Shown: positions 26,567-36,602 of the stretch, piece by piece
Numbering within the stretch: the stretch's first letter is position 1
Layout: every line of letters starts with the position of its first letter
Assembly (NCBI RefSeq): GCF_003957295.1
Contig: NZ_RQPJ01000005.1
Span: forward strand, 430,282 to 494,281
Length of the DNA stretch: 64,000 bases
Direction: 5' to 3'
DNA from: Arenibacter aquaticus
Lineage (GTDB): Bacteria; Bacteroidota; Bacteroidia; Flavobacteriales; Flavobacteriaceae
Notes under the pieces: model-generated
Databases searched by the model: none
Seen by the model: only the letters and a program-made list of their open reading frames with translations
Told to the model about the DNA's origin: nothing
Made by a program: the position numbers and the translations under genes

Positions 26567-29500
26567 ATGGAACAGAGGAAAATAAAAGACAATAATAAAC
26601 CTAGAAGGGACGGGGCTATAGCCTATATGGCCAAAAACTCCATAGCTACCAATCTCCTAATGTTGGTTCTTTTGGGCGGTGGTATTTTTACAATGTTCAA
26701 CATACAGAAGGAAGTCTTTCCGGAATTTCAACTGGATTTTGTAGAGGTTTCCGTGGCCTACCCTGGTGCTTCCCCTGCTGAAGTGGAACAGGGTATTCTG
26801 CAACCCGTGGAGGAGGCTGTCCGGGCCGTACAAGGCATTAAGGAAATTGTTTCCGAGGCCAACGAGGGATCGGGACAGATCAGCATTGAACTTGTTGCAG
26901 GATCAGAGCGCATGAAAGCCTTTCAGGATATAGATCAGGCCATTAATCGCATACGTACCTTCCCCGACGATATTGAACAACCCGTTGTAAGCCTTCAATC
27001 GCGCCAGCGAGATGTACTTCAAATAGGGCTTTATGGCAAGGCTGACATTTGGACCTTACGTCAACTTGCCGAAAGGTTGCGCACTATACTGCTAAACAAC
27101 CCTAAAATTACACAGGTGGAATTAGGAAATGTTCCGGATTATGAAACCCGTATTGAGATTCCGCGCCACACCCTGCAAAAATACAATCTTACACTGGGAC
27201 AGGTGGCAGATATTATTGAACAGAGCAGCAATGACGTGCCGGCAGGGGCAGTACAAACCCAAAGCGGGGAAATATTACTCCGGATGCAGGAGCGTAAACA
27301 ATGGGCAGATGAATATGGAAATATCACCGTTGTCTCCTCACCATCAGGTGCCAACCTAGCCTTAAAGGATATTGCTACCATAACCGATGGTTTTGAAGAA
27401 ACCGGATTTCACGGGCAATTTAATCAAGAAAACTATGTGGAATTGAGGATCTTCCGTATAGGGGACCAATCCCCTTTGGAGATTGCAGATGCCGTGGAGC
27501 ATATTATGGAAGATTTCCAACTTCCGCCAGGCATCAATTACCGTACAGACAGTAATAGAGCCGCAGATTATCGTGAACGACTATCGCTATTGACCGAAAA
27601 TGGTATTCTGGCCATTATTATTGTACTCATCATCCTAACGCTTTTCTTGGAGTACCGTTTGGCCTTTTGGGTAATGATGGGTATGACGGTCTCCTTTGTT
27701 GGAGGAATGATATTGCTGCCAATTATCGGAATAAGTGTAAATATGATTTCCATGTTTGGTTTTTTGGTGGTATTGGGTATTGTAGTTGATGATGCCATTG
27801 TGGTGGGAGAGAATGTGTACGAATACCGTCAAAAGGGGTTAAGCCCCATAAAAGCTGCTATTGCAGGCACAAAAGACGTTTCCCTACCGGTGGTCTTTAG
27901 TATCATGACTACCATCATAGCTTTTGTACCCCTGCTATTTATGCCCGGGGAAACAGGTAAATTCTGGCAGCCCTTGCCGGCAGTTGTAATTGTTATTTTG
28001 GCTGTCTCCCTTTTGGAAGCCTTATTTATTCTTCCCTCCCATTTGGCACATCTTAAAAAAGAAACAAATAAAAATAAATGGGTCCTTAAACTTGAGGGTT
28101 GGCAACGTTCTTTTGCCAAAAGTTTTGATCGTTTTGTTGAAAATCATTATCGCCCACTGCTCGACTTGTGTTTACAATACCGATATATAACCCTCAGTGC
28201 GGCGGTGGCACTTTTGCTCATTGTTGGGGGCTTTGGCTATAGTGGCCATATGGGAATGATCATGATGCCAGAAGTAGCGGCGGACGAAATAGAGGCCGGT
28301 GTACGTCTTCCGGTAGGCACTACACCAGATCAGGCTGCCAAGGTAGCACATGCCATTTCCAGTTCTACACAACGTATGTTCGAGGAGCACAATCTTTATG
28401 AAGTTGCCGAAGGAATCAAAACCAACGTACGGGGACAGAACTTTATAGACGTCGAAATTGTGATGTTGCCCCCAGATCAACGAGACATCACAGCTGGAGA
28501 AGTTATCGCTTTGTGGCGTGATAATATTGGGGATATTGAAGGAGTGGATCAAATTACATTTGAGGCAGAAAGAGGACCTGGTGGTGCTAGACAGGCTATA
28601 AGCATTGACCTCAGCCATTCGGACATCAATGTACTGGAAAAGGCCAGCTCGGCCTTCGTAGAACGAATGAAGGCTTTTTCCAACACCCGGGATGTAACCG
28701 ATAATTACAACAAGGGAAAAATGCAGTTCGACTTTACATTGTTGCCCCAAGGCAGAAATTTGGGGCTCACCTCAGACGAGGTGGGCCGACAGGTACGTGA
28801 TGGTTTTTTTGGGGCCCTGGCAATGAGACAACTAAGGGGAATGAACGAAATAGAAGTTCGGGTAAAATTGCCACTTGATGAACGTAAGGACATACAAAAT
28901 TTGGAAAATTTTCTTATTCGTACCCCTGATGGAATTGAAGTTCCCTTAATGGATGTTGTTGAAGTAACCCAACGGGAAGCCTTCACCAGCATCAACCGGA
29001 GGGATGGCAGGAGAATTGTCAATGTTGGTATGGATGTAGAACCCGCCAATACGGTTACCAGGGTCATCAACATGGTACAGGAAGAAACCCTCCCCCAATT
29101 ACGTGCCGATTTTCCGGGTATTACATGGAGCTTTGAAGGCAGTCAGGCCGATATGAGAGAAAGCACCAACACCCTTAGGGCTGGCTTTACCATAGCCATG
29201 GGCCTTATATATGTCTTACTGGCCATAGCCTTTAGCAGTTATACACAACCCTTGATTGTCATGACCGCCATTCCTTTTGGCATAGTTGGGGCCGTAATAG
29301 GACATATCTTGTTGGGATACGACCTGTCCCTGGTAAGTTTAATGGGCGTAATAGCCCTATCCGGTGTTGTTGTGAACGATTCTTTGATTATGATAGATTA
29401 TGCCAATAAACGAAGGAAGGAAGGAAATCCTATTTATACTTCCATCCATGAGGCGGGAATAAGAAGGTTTCGCCCAATTATCCTAACGACTATGACAACC

Positions 29501-29740
29501 TTTGGTGGCCTAGCACCTATTATCCTGGAAACTTCCAGTCAGGCCTATTATTTAATTCCCATGGCCATTTCCTTGGGATTTGGAATTGTATTTGCTACAG
29601 CCATTATATTGGTTATTGTTCCCTGTCTATACCTTGCCTTGGAAGATATAAAGCTACTGGTAAATAAAGGTAGGACCGTAAAACAAATGGATGTATCCAA
29701 AACTCCAAAAAATGAGGATCCGGTACTTGTTGATAAATAG
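26567..29740 (+). CDS. RND efflux transporter permease (AcrB family)
   Basis: Proton-driven inner-membrane pump of the tripartite system. The 1057-residue length and layout fit the HAE1/AcrB group: TM1 near residue 25-45, a porter domain with [20 protein letters not shown], then TM helices with the proton-relay Asp pair in [17 protein letters not shown]. The second porter half follows, then C-terminal helices with [18 protein letters not shown] and [16 protein letters not shown]. Exported compounds could be drugs, detergents, lipids or metabolites. It is the last gene of the operon; the next gene converges. The annotated ATG is near-adjacent to the adaptor stop, suggesting coupled translation. 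Confidence 0.96.
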   Translation: MEQRKIKDNNKPRRDGAIAYMAKNSIATNLLMLVLLGGGIFTMFNIQKEVFPEFQLDFVEVSVAYPGASPAEVEQGILQPVEEAVRAVQGIKEIVSEANEGSGQISIELVAGSERMKAFQDIDQAINRIRTFPDDIEQPVVSLQSRQRDVLQIGLYGKADIWTLRQLAERLRTILLNNPKITQVELGNVPDYETRIEIPRHTLQKYNLTLGQVADIIEQSSNDVPAGAVQTQSGEILLRMQERKQWADEYGNITVVSSPSGANLALKDIATITDGFEETGFHGQFNQENYVELRIFRIGDQSPLEIADAVEHIMEDFQLPPGINYRTDSNRAADYRERLSLLTENGILAIIIVLIILTLFLEYRLAFWVMMGMTVSFVGGMILLPIIGISVNMISMFGFLVVLGIVVDDAIVVGENVYEYRQKGLSPIKAAIAGTKDVSLPVVFSIMTTIIAFVPLLFMPGETGKFWQPLPAVVIVILAVSLLEALFILPSHLAHLKKETNKNKWVLKLEGWQRSFAKSFDRFVENHYRPLLDLCLQYRYITLSAAVALLLIVGGFGYSGHMGMIMMPEVAADEIEAGVRLPVGTTPDQAAKVAHAISSSTQRMFEEHNLYEVAEGIKTNVRGQNFIDVEIVMLPPDQRDITAGEVIALWRDNIGDIEGVDQITFEAERGPGGARQAISIDLSHSDINVLEKASSAFVERMKAFSNTRDVTDNYNKGKMQFDFTLLPQGRNLGLTSDEVGRQVRDGFFGALAMRQLRGMNEIEVRVKLPLDERKDIQNLENFLIRTPDGIEVPLMDVVEVTQREAFTSINRRDGRRIVNVGMDVEPANTVTRVINMVQEETLPQLRADFPGITWSFEGSQADMRESTNTLRAGFTIAMGLIYVLLAIAFSSYTQPLIVMTAIPFGIVGAVIGHILLGYDLSLVSLMGVIALSGVVVNDSLIMIDYANKRRKEGNPIYTSIHEAGIRRFRPIILTTMTTFGGLAPIILETSSQAYYLIPMAISLGFGIVFATAIILVIVPCLYLALEDIKLLVNKGRTVKQMDVSKTPKNEDPVLVDK

Positions 29741-29800
29741 AACAAAATGTGGGTAAAATACCAAAGAAAAACTTAAACCCCTTAATAAAAAAATACAATA

Positions 29801-29836
29801 GGGCCTATATTAATTCTACACGGTGAATATAGCCCC
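29801..29836. terminator. Inverted repeat between efflux operon and receiver gene
   Basis: GGGCCTATATT and AATATAGCCCC form an 11-bp stem with one C-C mismatch in the gap between convergent genes. There is no clean T-run on either side, so terminator function is only possible. Confidence 0.35.
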
Positions 29837-29914
29837 TTAAGCCATTTTAAAAGAAAAAGTCCGTACCATACTCTTAACCCTAGATCTCCCTTAAACAGTA
29901 CATGCCCAGGCTGT

Positions 29915-30340
29915 TTATTTAGCAGAAGAATTACTGGCATCTTCCGCCTCAATTTCCGCAAACAAATCAACGAGTACTTTGTCTGATAAAGGTTTGGCTA
30001 TAAAATCCTTTACCATAGAATACTCACTGGCCTTTTCTAAATCGTTGGAATCTATTGAGGAACTAACAATATAAATCATGGGATATTTGTCTAAGGACAA
30101 CTTGGTAAATTCATCCAAAAATTGCCATCCATCCATTACGGGCATATTTAAATCCAAAAACAGAATATCTGGCAGCTCTTCCCCAGAGTTCACCATGGCG
30201 ACCAAACTGTCCAATGCTTCTTTTCCGTCTTCATGGACCATTATGGTAGAACCAAAGCTACAATTGTAGTTCAATAACACCTTAGTGCCATAAACAAAAA
30301 TGGGGTCATCATCAATAATACATATTGTCTGGATCTTCAT
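29915..30340 (-). CDS. Stand-alone response regulator receiver domain protein
   Basis: A 141-residue single receiver domain without output module. Conserved residues are present: acidic cluster in CIIDDDPIFV, phospho-acceptor Asp in DILFLDLNMPVMDGWQF, switch Ser in YIVSSSIDSND, and the conserved Lys in FIAKPLSD. Such single-domain regulators act in phosphorelays or by protein contact. No histidine kinase lies beside it, so it is an orphan. The last residues (EIEAEDASNSSAK) form a short acidic tail. Confidence 0.93.
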   Translation of the reverse strand: MKIQTICIIDDDPIFVYGTKVLLNYNCSFGSTIMVHEDGKEALDSLVAMVNSGEELPDILFLDLNMPVMDGWQFLDEFTKLSLDKYPMIYIVSSSIDSNDLEKASEYSMVKDFIAKPLSDKVLVDLFAEIEAEDASNSSAK

Positions 30341-30678
30341 ACGCTAAAAATTGTAAAATAAAACAAGTTAACCACCCTCAACTATTTATGAATAGCGCAA
30401 TAAAATTGACGCATAAACTATATTAGCGAACGTAACAACATTATAATTCCAGTGGTCCTAATTTGGGTAAGTTTATGTGGATAACAAAGTACTATTTTTC
30501 CTATATCAATTTTTTTTTACAAATGTAAGAAAATAATCGTAAAACGAAGTGATGCCATATAGATGTTATCGCTACAATGATTCTTAACCAAAAAAGAAGG
30601 TTAATTTACTTGCCCTTCTAGAAGTCAATTAGTTAAAAAACAACAAACATCCTGACACGGAAACGACAGTGGAAAACG
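30341..30678. other. 338-bp intergenic region
   Basis: No gene is seen between the receiver gene and the penicillin-binding protein gene. On the minus strand TACATTTG (30527-30520) matches the -7 box and could serve the receiver gene with a leader of about 180 bases; no -33 partner is evident. Confidence 0.3.
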
Positions 30679-33060
30679 TTATAAATTTAGGTTTAAGCTA
30701 TCCATTACTATAGAATCCAAGCTAATTGACCCAGGCACAATCCCTTGCACGCTATCAATGCCAATAGGCTTATCTATTAACTGCTCCAATGTATCCCTTA
30801 TCCGCAATTGCATGAGATATGTGGTATCCTGTTTTGCAAATTCATAGGCCTCTTTGGCACTTAATTCACTATAGGGCATACATGGGAAATAGTCAAAATT
30901 ATACTCAAAATTAGTTAGCAGCGGCCTTTTCCAATAACTTAAATTCTTAAATATGGAAGCTACAATAGGCAGGGCCGTATTGGCCCCAGAGCCCAGTCTT
31001 GTTGTTGCAAACTGAACCCTTTTATCTAAGGTTCCCACCCATGAACCAACAACTAGCTCAGGGGAACAACCTATGAACCAGCCATCCCCATTATTTTGTG
31101 TGGTACCCGTCTTACCTATTAAATTATAAGGAATTTCGTAGCTCTTTAGCCTAGCGCCTGTCCCTTCCTCAACCACCTCTTCCATCATTTTTTGAAGGGT
31201 TTTAATGTTTTCTACAGTGGCCACCCTTGCTGTATACTTAGGTTTAGCCTCATAGAGAAGGTTACCCATTTCATCTTCAATTCGCTCTATAGCGTATGGT
31301 TGCACCCCATTGCCCCCATTGGAAATACTGGCGTATGCGGTTGCCATTTCCAACAAACTTATATCCGCGGTTCCCAGGACCAAGGAGGGAACAGCTGGTA
31401 ATTCAGATTTTATCCCCATTAATTTTGCCTGGTCCAACACTTTTTCCATACCTGTTTTAAATTGTAAGGCCACGGACACCGTATTTATAGAATGCGCCAA
31501 AGCCCCGTGCATACTATAGCTACCACCATAGTTATTATTGGAATTACGGGGACTCCAATTGTCATACTCCTTATAAGTAAGTTGTTTATTATTATAATAG
31601 TCACAGGGGTCCTCTCCAGATTCTAGGGCTGCCAAATAGGTAATAGGCTTAAAAGTAGAGCCTACTTGTCTTTGGCTTCTAATATTGTCTATCTGACTAA
31701 ATCCATAGTCGATTCCCCCAACATAACCCAAAATTCCTCCAGACCTACTACTTAACACTACAACTCCGGCATGAAGCCTATTAATACTCTGTGCGATAGA
31801 ATCCTCGAGGCTTAGCATACGATCTTCATACCCTTTGCCGATGACCCAGTATTCCCTATTGCGCCTTTCTTGTACAAAGGAATCAATTTCTGCCTCCGAC
31901 CTCCCGTTTTGACGCATTTGAACCACTTCCTTACTGCCGTCAACAATTTTTCTCAATAAGGCTTGTTTTCCTCCCTCTGTGGTGAGGGCCGCCCAATGGT
32001 CATGCATTAGTTTTTGAAGTCCCTCCAACTGATTTTGCAATGCCGATTCCGCATATTTTTGGATATTGGCATTCAGGGTGGTATAAATACTCAGCCCATC
32101 AGATTCCAGATCGTAAATATGTCCGTCCGGAGCAGGGTTATTACCGGCCCATTTTGAAAATTCAGTTGCCACATAATCTTTAAAATAGGTGGAGAGGGAA
32201 GATATTTTTCTTGGGGGTTGATAGTTGATCTTCAAAGGGGATTTAGCTGCATCATAGGTATCTTTTCCAATATAGTTGTACTTTCTCATTTGCGACAGCA
32301 CCACATTCCTTCTATGTTCGGCCCGCTCCGGGTTTCTCCTCGGGTTATAATAGGAAGGAGCCTTGAGCAAGCCTACCAAGGTTGCACTTTCCTGTAGGGA
32401 TAATTCCTCTGGCAACTTATTAAAAAACCGATGGGCAGCCTTTTCAATTCCGTATAGATTCTCCCCAAAGGAAACCGTATTGAAGTATAGTAGTATTATT
32501 TCCGATTTGTCATAAATAGCCTCTAACCTTTTTGCAATGAACAATTCCCTTATTTTATTGATCGGGGTCGACAGAAAAAACTGTTTTTCCCTACCAAATA
32601 AATTCTTCGCCACTTGTTGGGTAATAGTACTTCCTCCACCGGCATTCTGTTGTAAAATAATAGATTTGACCAAAACCCGTAAATAACTCCTATAGTCTAT
32701 ACCATCATGATCATAAAAACGGGAATCCTCCGTGGCCACCAAGGCGTTTCTTAAAGTTGGGGTAATTTGTGAACTATCTACATTAGACCTATTTTGGAGA
32801 TAATAATACCCTACAGGCTCATTATTGCTGGCATATATAGTGGAGGTAACAGGATTTTTCAATTTTTTTAAATACGAGCTTGAAGGCAATTTCCCAAAGG
32901 CACCTAGGTAAATGCTAAGAAACAGTAAAAACAAACCAAAGATACCTGCCACAAAAACATACAAAATAGCCTTATATGGATGATTCCATATAAAAGCAAG
33001 TAGCTTTCTCGACCAATTTCTTAGTCCAGTCCATATGGCCCCTAAAACTTTGACTGTCAT
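30679..33060 (-). CDS. Class A penicillin-binding protein (PBP1A type; transglycosylase/transpeptidase)
   Basis: Bifunctional peptidoglycan synthase. The 793-residue product has an N-terminal membrane helix (about 28-53). The GT51 glycosyltransferase domain (about 75-250) contains the catalytic Glu motif ATEDSRFYDHDGID, then GGSTITQQVAKNLF and KLEAIYDKSEI-like RLEAIYDKSEIILLY. The transpeptidase domain (about 410-690) contains SxxK in GSTFKPITYLAAL, SxN in HSINTVSVAL, and KTG in LIGKTGTTQNNGDGWFIG. All active-site residues are present. Relatives in Bacteroidota are annotated as PBP1A. It is monocistronic as far as the sequence shows. Confidence 0.96.
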   Translation of the reverse strand: MTVKVLGAIWTGLRNWSRKLLAFIWNHPYKAILYVFVAGIFGLFLLFLSIYLGAFGKLPSSSYLKKLKNPVTSTIYASNNEPVGYYYLQNRSNVDSSQITPTLRNALVATEDSRFYDHDGIDYRSYLRVLVKSIILQQNAGGGSTITQQVAKNLFGREKQFFLSTPINKIRELFIAKRLEAIYDKSEIILLYFNTVSFGENLYGIEKAAHRFFNKLPEELSLQESATLVGLLKAPSYYNPRRNPERAEHRRNVVLSQMRKYNYIGKDTYDAAKSPLKINYQPPRKISSLSTYFKDYVATEFSKWAGNNPAPDGHIYDLESDGLSIYTTLNANIQKYAESALQNQLEGLQKLMHDHWAALTTEGGKQALLRKIVDGSKEVVQMRQNGRSEAEIDSFVQERRNREYWVIGKGYEDRMLSLEDSIAQSINRLHAGVVVLSSRSGGILGYVGGIDYGFSQIDNIRSQRQVGSTFKPITYLAALESGEDPCDYYNNKQLTYKEYDNWSPRNSNNNYGGSYSMHGALAHSINTVSVALQFKTGMEKVLDQAKLMGIKSELPAVPSLVLGTADISLLEMATAYASISNGGNGVQPYAIERIEDEMGNLLYEAKPKYTARVATVENIKTLQKMMEEVVEEGTGARLKSYEIPYNLIGKTGTTQNNGDGWFIGCSPELVVGSWVGTLDKRVQFATTRLGSGANTALPIVASIFKNLSYWKRPLLTNFEYNFDYFPCMPYSELSAKEAYEFAKQDTTYLMQLRIRDTLEQLIDKPIGIDSVQGIVPGSISLDSIVMDSLNLNL

Positions 33061-33283
33061 CAGGCTGTTTTACATATTTCCATAATAGAATAAAATAAAA
33101 ATAAATACTATTGCAACAACAAACGACCATTTTTTTAATTGAAATAGCCACAATCCTAAACTACATAAGTATTGAACACAACAAGATCAAAAAATCATAC
33201 TGCCAACAATTGAAATTTTAAGGGAATGATAGGAATATTGAATATCAAACATAGATTTTCACCCATCCTGAATACCTCTAATT

Positions 33284-33436
33284 ATGCCTTCCATGATATA
33301 CATCAGAAAAATGTATAATTACAACGAAATTGGTGTCCTTAAATTCAAAATTTCGTTCTTGTTCTTTATCTTGCTGATTAATTGCCAATTAGAGATCATC
33401 CCGTTGGCAACCAAACCTACTGGAATTTTAAGATAA
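33284..33436 (+). CDS. Small hypothetical protein, possible truncated lipoprotein
   Basis: A 50-codon frame from ATG 33284 (an internal ATG at 33311 is also possible). The part after residue 10 reads like a lipoprotein signal (ISFLFFILLINC) with a lipobox-like LINC, followed by only 16 further residues. It may be a real small lipoprotein, the stub of a decayed gene, or chance. No family is recognised and no promoter box was found in front of it. Confidence 0.25.
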   Translation: MPSMIYIRKMYNYNEIGVLKFKISFLFFILLINCQLEIIPLATKPTGILR

Positions 33437-33453
33437 TTTTGATTTTTGATGTT

Positions 33454-33461
33454 TATCTTTG
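33454..33461 (+). promoter_or_regulatory. Candidate -7 promoter box upstream of apaG
   Basis: TATCTTTG fits the Bacteroidota TAnnTTTG consensus. It would give a leader of about 140 bases before the apaG ATG. The expected -33 TTG is not at good spacing (a TTTG lies only 12 bases upstream). Confidence 0.4.
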
Positions 33462-33607
33462 CAATATCCCAGTAAAAACTTTGGCAGATAAAGTGGCCTG
33501 ATAGAAAGCTAGAAACAGCTATTTTGGCAATGTATTTTTAGTTTAGGCACAGGCGACCGAACTGATAGGACAAAGAAGTTTATGTACATTTTATTGAATC
33601 CAATTTT

Positions 33608-33994
33608 ATGATCACACAGGTAACAAGAGGAATAAAGATTTCGGTAAATACAAGTTTTGAAGGAACATTCTTTAAGAACTACAAAATGCACTTTGCTTTT
33701 GGTTATACCATTACCATAGAAAACCAGAGCAAGGATTCGGTACAATTGACTTCCAGGCATTGGCGAATCTATGATTCCCTGAACGAGTTGGAAGTTTTGG
33801 ATGGCGAAGGTGTAATTGGGAAAAAACCTGTTATTTTACCTGGTGAATCGCATACCTACAGCTCGGGATGTTTATTGGCATCTACCGTTGGGGCCATGAA
33901 AGGCCATTACAATATGGTTAGTATCAATAATTCCGAGAAATTCAGGGTATACATCCCAACGTTTAAATTCAGTGCCCCGTTCACTCTAAACTAA
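33608..33994 (+). CDS. apaG: ApaG domain protein
   Basis: A 128-residue protein matching ApaG over its whole length: VTRGIKISVNTSFEGTF, FGYTITIENQSKDSVQLTSRHWRIYD, VLDGEGVIGKKPVILPGE, the glycine-rich loop before TYSSGCLLASTVGAMKGHY. ApaG is a small fibronectin-III-like beta-sandwich; in enterobacteria it was linked to cobalt/magnesium efflux, but the molecular role is unsettled. It has no signal peptide. It stands alone here, with long non-coding flanks. Confidence 0.95.
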   Translation: MITQVTRGIKISVNTSFEGTFFKNYKMHFAFGYTITIENQSKDSVQLTSRHWRIYDSLNELEVLDGEGVIGKKPVILPGESHTYSSGCLLASTVGAMKGHYNMVSINNSEKFRVYIPTFKFSAPFTLN

Positions 33995-34440
33995 GCCTTC
34001 CAAAAATAGGGCTGTGCCAATAGCCATATTTTAAACAGGGAGCACAATTTTACATTTCCGAAAGGAAAGTCTCAAAAATTACCAGAGTTGCATGTGCACC
34101 AAACAATCCACCGGTGCTAATAGGATAACAACTTGTTGTTTAAGATGGTTTTTCTTTTTGGATCCAAGTGCCTCTTATCTTTCCTAAACTGCCTTAAAAT
34201 ATCTACAGCCAAGACTAACCAGTATTACACTCTGTTGGATAAAATACAATGAAGAGCTTTAAAAGACCATTAAACCGCTGTCACCCTCTATAGTACGGGC
34301 CTTTTATTGACGGCTTCATCCTGCATTTTTCTCCATCCGCCCCTTTAACTTTTAACTGTTAATTCAGCTGTTAATTCGTTTTTTAATGGAACATGCATTT
34401 AGTACCTTTGTTAGTATTTTAACTTTAAAAACTAACTATT
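33995..34440. other. 446-bp intergenic region upstream of pruA
   Basis: No gene is seen. CTGTTAATTC occurs twice (34356-34365 and 34368-34377) just upstream of the candidate pruA promoter box TACCTTTG (34403-34410), a plausible regulator site. Confidence 0.4.
34403..34410 (+). promoter_or_regulatory. Candidate pruA promoter -7 box
   Basis: TACCTTTG fits TAnnTTTG and lies 30 bases before the pruA ATG. The -33 region has no clear TTG; the tandem CTGTTAATTC repeats lie directly upstream. Confidence 0.5.
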
Positions 34441-36069
34441 ATGGGCAAAGGATTTTTTCAAGTCCCTACGGCGATTAACGAACCAATTAAAAGTTATGCC
34501 CCAGGCTCAGCAGAGCGGGCAGAAGTATTGGAACAATACAAGGCTTATTACAATAGCACAATAGACATTCCAATGTTTATTGGTGGAAAGGATATAAGAA
34601 CAGCCAATACCAGATCCATTTCACCACCACATGATCACCAGCATATTGTAGGGCAGTACCATTTAGCCAATGAAGAATTGGTATCCGATGCCATATCCAA
34701 CGCCTTGGCAGCAAGAAAAAAATGGGCAGAATTACCATGGGAGCAGCGTGCCGCAGTCTTCCTAAAGGCCGCCGATCTTATTTCCGGGCCTTACCGGGCC
34801 AAGATCAATGCAGCTACCATGATGGCCCAATCCAAAACAATACATCAGGCAGAAATTGATTCGGCCTGCGAACTCATAGATTTCCTTCGTTTCAACGTTG
34901 AGTACATGTCCCAAATCTATGAAGAACAACCAGATTCTGCCGAAGGCCTTTGGAACCGGGTAGAGTACCGCCCATTGGAAGGATTTGTCTATGCCATAAC
35001 CCCCTTTAATTTTACCGCTATCGCCGGCAACTTGCCAGCTAGTGCCGCTATGATGGGAAATGTGGTACTTTGGAAACCAAGTGACCATCAGATCTATTCG
35101 GCCAAAGTAATTATTGATATCTTTAAGGAAGCCGGACTCCCTGATGGAGTAATCAATGTAGTGTACGGAGACCCCGTCATGATTACTAAAATAGCTTTGG
35201 AAAACCCAGATTTTACAGGTATCCACTATACGGGATCCACTCAGGTTTTTAAGGATTTATGGAAACAGATCGGCAACAACATCCATAAGTACAAAACCTA
35301 CCCTAGAATTGTAGGTGAAACAGGAGGAAAGGATTTTATAGTAGCACACCCAACAGCCAACCCAAAACAAGTGGCCACAGCTATAGTTAGAGGTGCCTTT
35401 GAATTCCAAGGTCAAAAATGTAGTGCCGCATCCAGGGTATACCTACCCAAATCTATTTCCGAGGAAATATTGGAACATGTTAAAACTGATCTGCAGTCTT
35501 TTAACAAGCCAGGATCTCCAGAAGACATGAGCAATTTTATCACTGCCGTTATTCATGAAGCCTCATTTGACAAATTGGCAAAATATATAGATCAGGCTAA
35601 AAAGGACCATGATGCTACCATTTATGCAGGAGGAAACTATGACAAATCCAAGGGGTATTTTGTAGAGCCTACCGTGATTGTAACCACGGACCCAAAATAC
35701 ACCACCATGGAAACCGAGCTTTTTGGCCCAGTAGTCACTATCTATGTATATGATGACCAGGATTGGTCCCAAACTCTTGAATTGATAGACAGCACCTCTG
35801 AATATGCCCTTACAGGAGCTGTAATTTCTGGGGATCGCTATGCCATTGACGAAGCCACCAAAGTATTGGAGAACTGTGCCGGTAACTTTTATATCAATGA
35901 CAAACCAACTGGAGCCGTAGTAGGCCAGCAACCTTTTGGTGGAGCCCGAGCGTCTGGAACCAATGACAAGGCCGGATCTGCCCAAAACCTACTTAGGTGG
36001 GTTTCCCCTAGATTGATCAAAGAAACCTTTGTAACACCAGTGGATTATCGTTATCCCTTTTTAGGATAA
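34441..36069 (+). CDS. pruA: L-glutamate gamma-semialdehyde (1-pyrroline-5-carboxylate) dehydrogenase
   Basis: Oxidises glutamate gamma-semialdehyde to glutamate with NAD+, the second step of proline catabolism. The 542-residue product has the aldehyde dehydrogenase fold of the stand-alone eukaryote-like P5CDH group: cofactor region AITPFNFTAIAGNLPAS and VVLWKPSD, catalytic Glu in RIVGETGGKDFI, catalytic Cys in FEFQGQKCSAASRVYLP, and the C-terminal QQPFGGARASGTNDKAG. It is not fused to proline dehydrogenase, and no putA-type partner lies in the window. A strong hairpin terminator follows. Confidence 0.96.
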   Translation: MGKGFFQVPTAINEPIKSYAPGSAERAEVLEQYKAYYNSTIDIPMFIGGKDIRTANTRSISPPHDHQHIVGQYHLANEELVSDAISNALAARKKWAELPWEQRAAVFLKAADLISGPYRAKINAATMMAQSKTIHQAEIDSACELIDFLRFNVEYMSQIYEEQPDSAEGLWNRVEYRPLEGFVYAITPFNFTAIAGNLPASAAMMGNVVLWKPSDHQIYSAKVIIDIFKEAGLPDGVINVVYGDPVMITKIALENPDFTGIHYTGSTQVFKDLWKQIGNNIHKYKTYPRIVGETGGKDFIVAHPTANPKQVATAIVRGAFEFQGQKCSAASRVYLPKSISEEILEHVKTDLQSFNKPGSPEDMSNFITAVIHEASFDKLAKYIDQAKKDHDATIYAGGNYDKSKGYFVEPTVIVTTDPKYTTMETELFGPVVTIYVYDDQDWSQTLELIDSTSEYALTGAVISGDRYAIDEATKVLENCAGNFYINDKPTGAVVGQQPFGGARASGTNDKAGSAQNLLRWVSPRLIKETFVTPVDYRYPFLG

Positions 36070-36094
36070 CACCCAATTTATATAAGATAAATTA

Positions 36095-36132
36095 AGCCCG
36101 TATATGCAATTGCTATACGGGCTCTTTTTTTT
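36095..36132 (+). terminator. Rho-independent terminator after pruA
   Basis: Perfect 10-bp stem AGCCCGTATA / TATACGGGCT with a 9-base loop, followed by CTCTTTTTTTT. It lies 26 bp after the pruA stop. Confidence 0.92.
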
Positions 36133-36470
36133 AACCAACCTAAATATACAGCTGGTATTACACAACAGGAACATTGGGTTTGTAATGAGCTTAACAATTA
36201 AAATTTAGAGTCGCAACAAGGATCTTAACAGTTTAGCAATATATCCAAACAGCTTGTTTTACTACTGTTCATCCCCTCTACTTCAAGAGGACTTCTACTC
36301 CAGAAATTCATGCATATCGTTGAAAAAATTTAAAAGACAGCCTTGGCAAATTACTGCCTATCAACAGTTTTAACATTCCTTTACATACGTATTTCACAAT
36401 ATTAATGTAAATTTAACGTTAAGTAATTGTAAACTTACCATAAATATAGTGTTAACTAAAATAGAATGTC
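36133..36470. other. 338-bp intergenic region after the pruA terminator
   Basis: No feature recognised. The stretch is A+T-rich and leads to a 42-codon ORF at 36471. Confidence 0.3.
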
Positions 36471-36599
36471 ATGAAAGAAAGACTAGAAAAAAACGCTACA
36501 GAAAAGACAAAAGGGTTCTCTTTGAGAAATATCCCCAAGTTTATTAAGGATTACGCAAAAACCTGCAGGGAATCTTATTATCACATGTTAAGCCTGTAG
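36471..36599 (+). CDS. Small basic hypothetical protein (42 residues)
   Basis: ATG 36471 opens a 42-codon frame ending in TAG at 36599. The product is basic and amphipathic: MKERLEKNATEKTKGFSLRN, then IPKFIKDYAKTCRESYYHML. Codon use and residue mix look protein-like, and the frame ends 3 bp before the convergent rsmG stop. It has no signal peptide or membrane segment. I do not recognise a family; function is unknown. It could be a genuine small protein or chance. Confidence 0.45.
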   Translation: MKERLEKNATEKTKGFSLRNIPKFIKDYAKTCRESYYHMLSL

Positions 36600-36602
36600 T
36601 AA

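Larger units (their letters stand above)
33061..33607. other. 547-bp intergenic region with one small ORF and a promoter box
   Basis: Between the divergent penicillin-binding protein gene and apaG. It contains a 50-codon plus-strand ORF (33284-33436) and a TATCTTTG box at 33454-33461, both listed separately. Nothing else is recognisable. Confidence 0.4.

Noticed and set aside
28172-28750. Open frame of 192 codons antisense to the RND pump gene
   Set aside because: The opposite strand encodes a clear AcrB-type permease; the antisense frame has no domain or start signal support.
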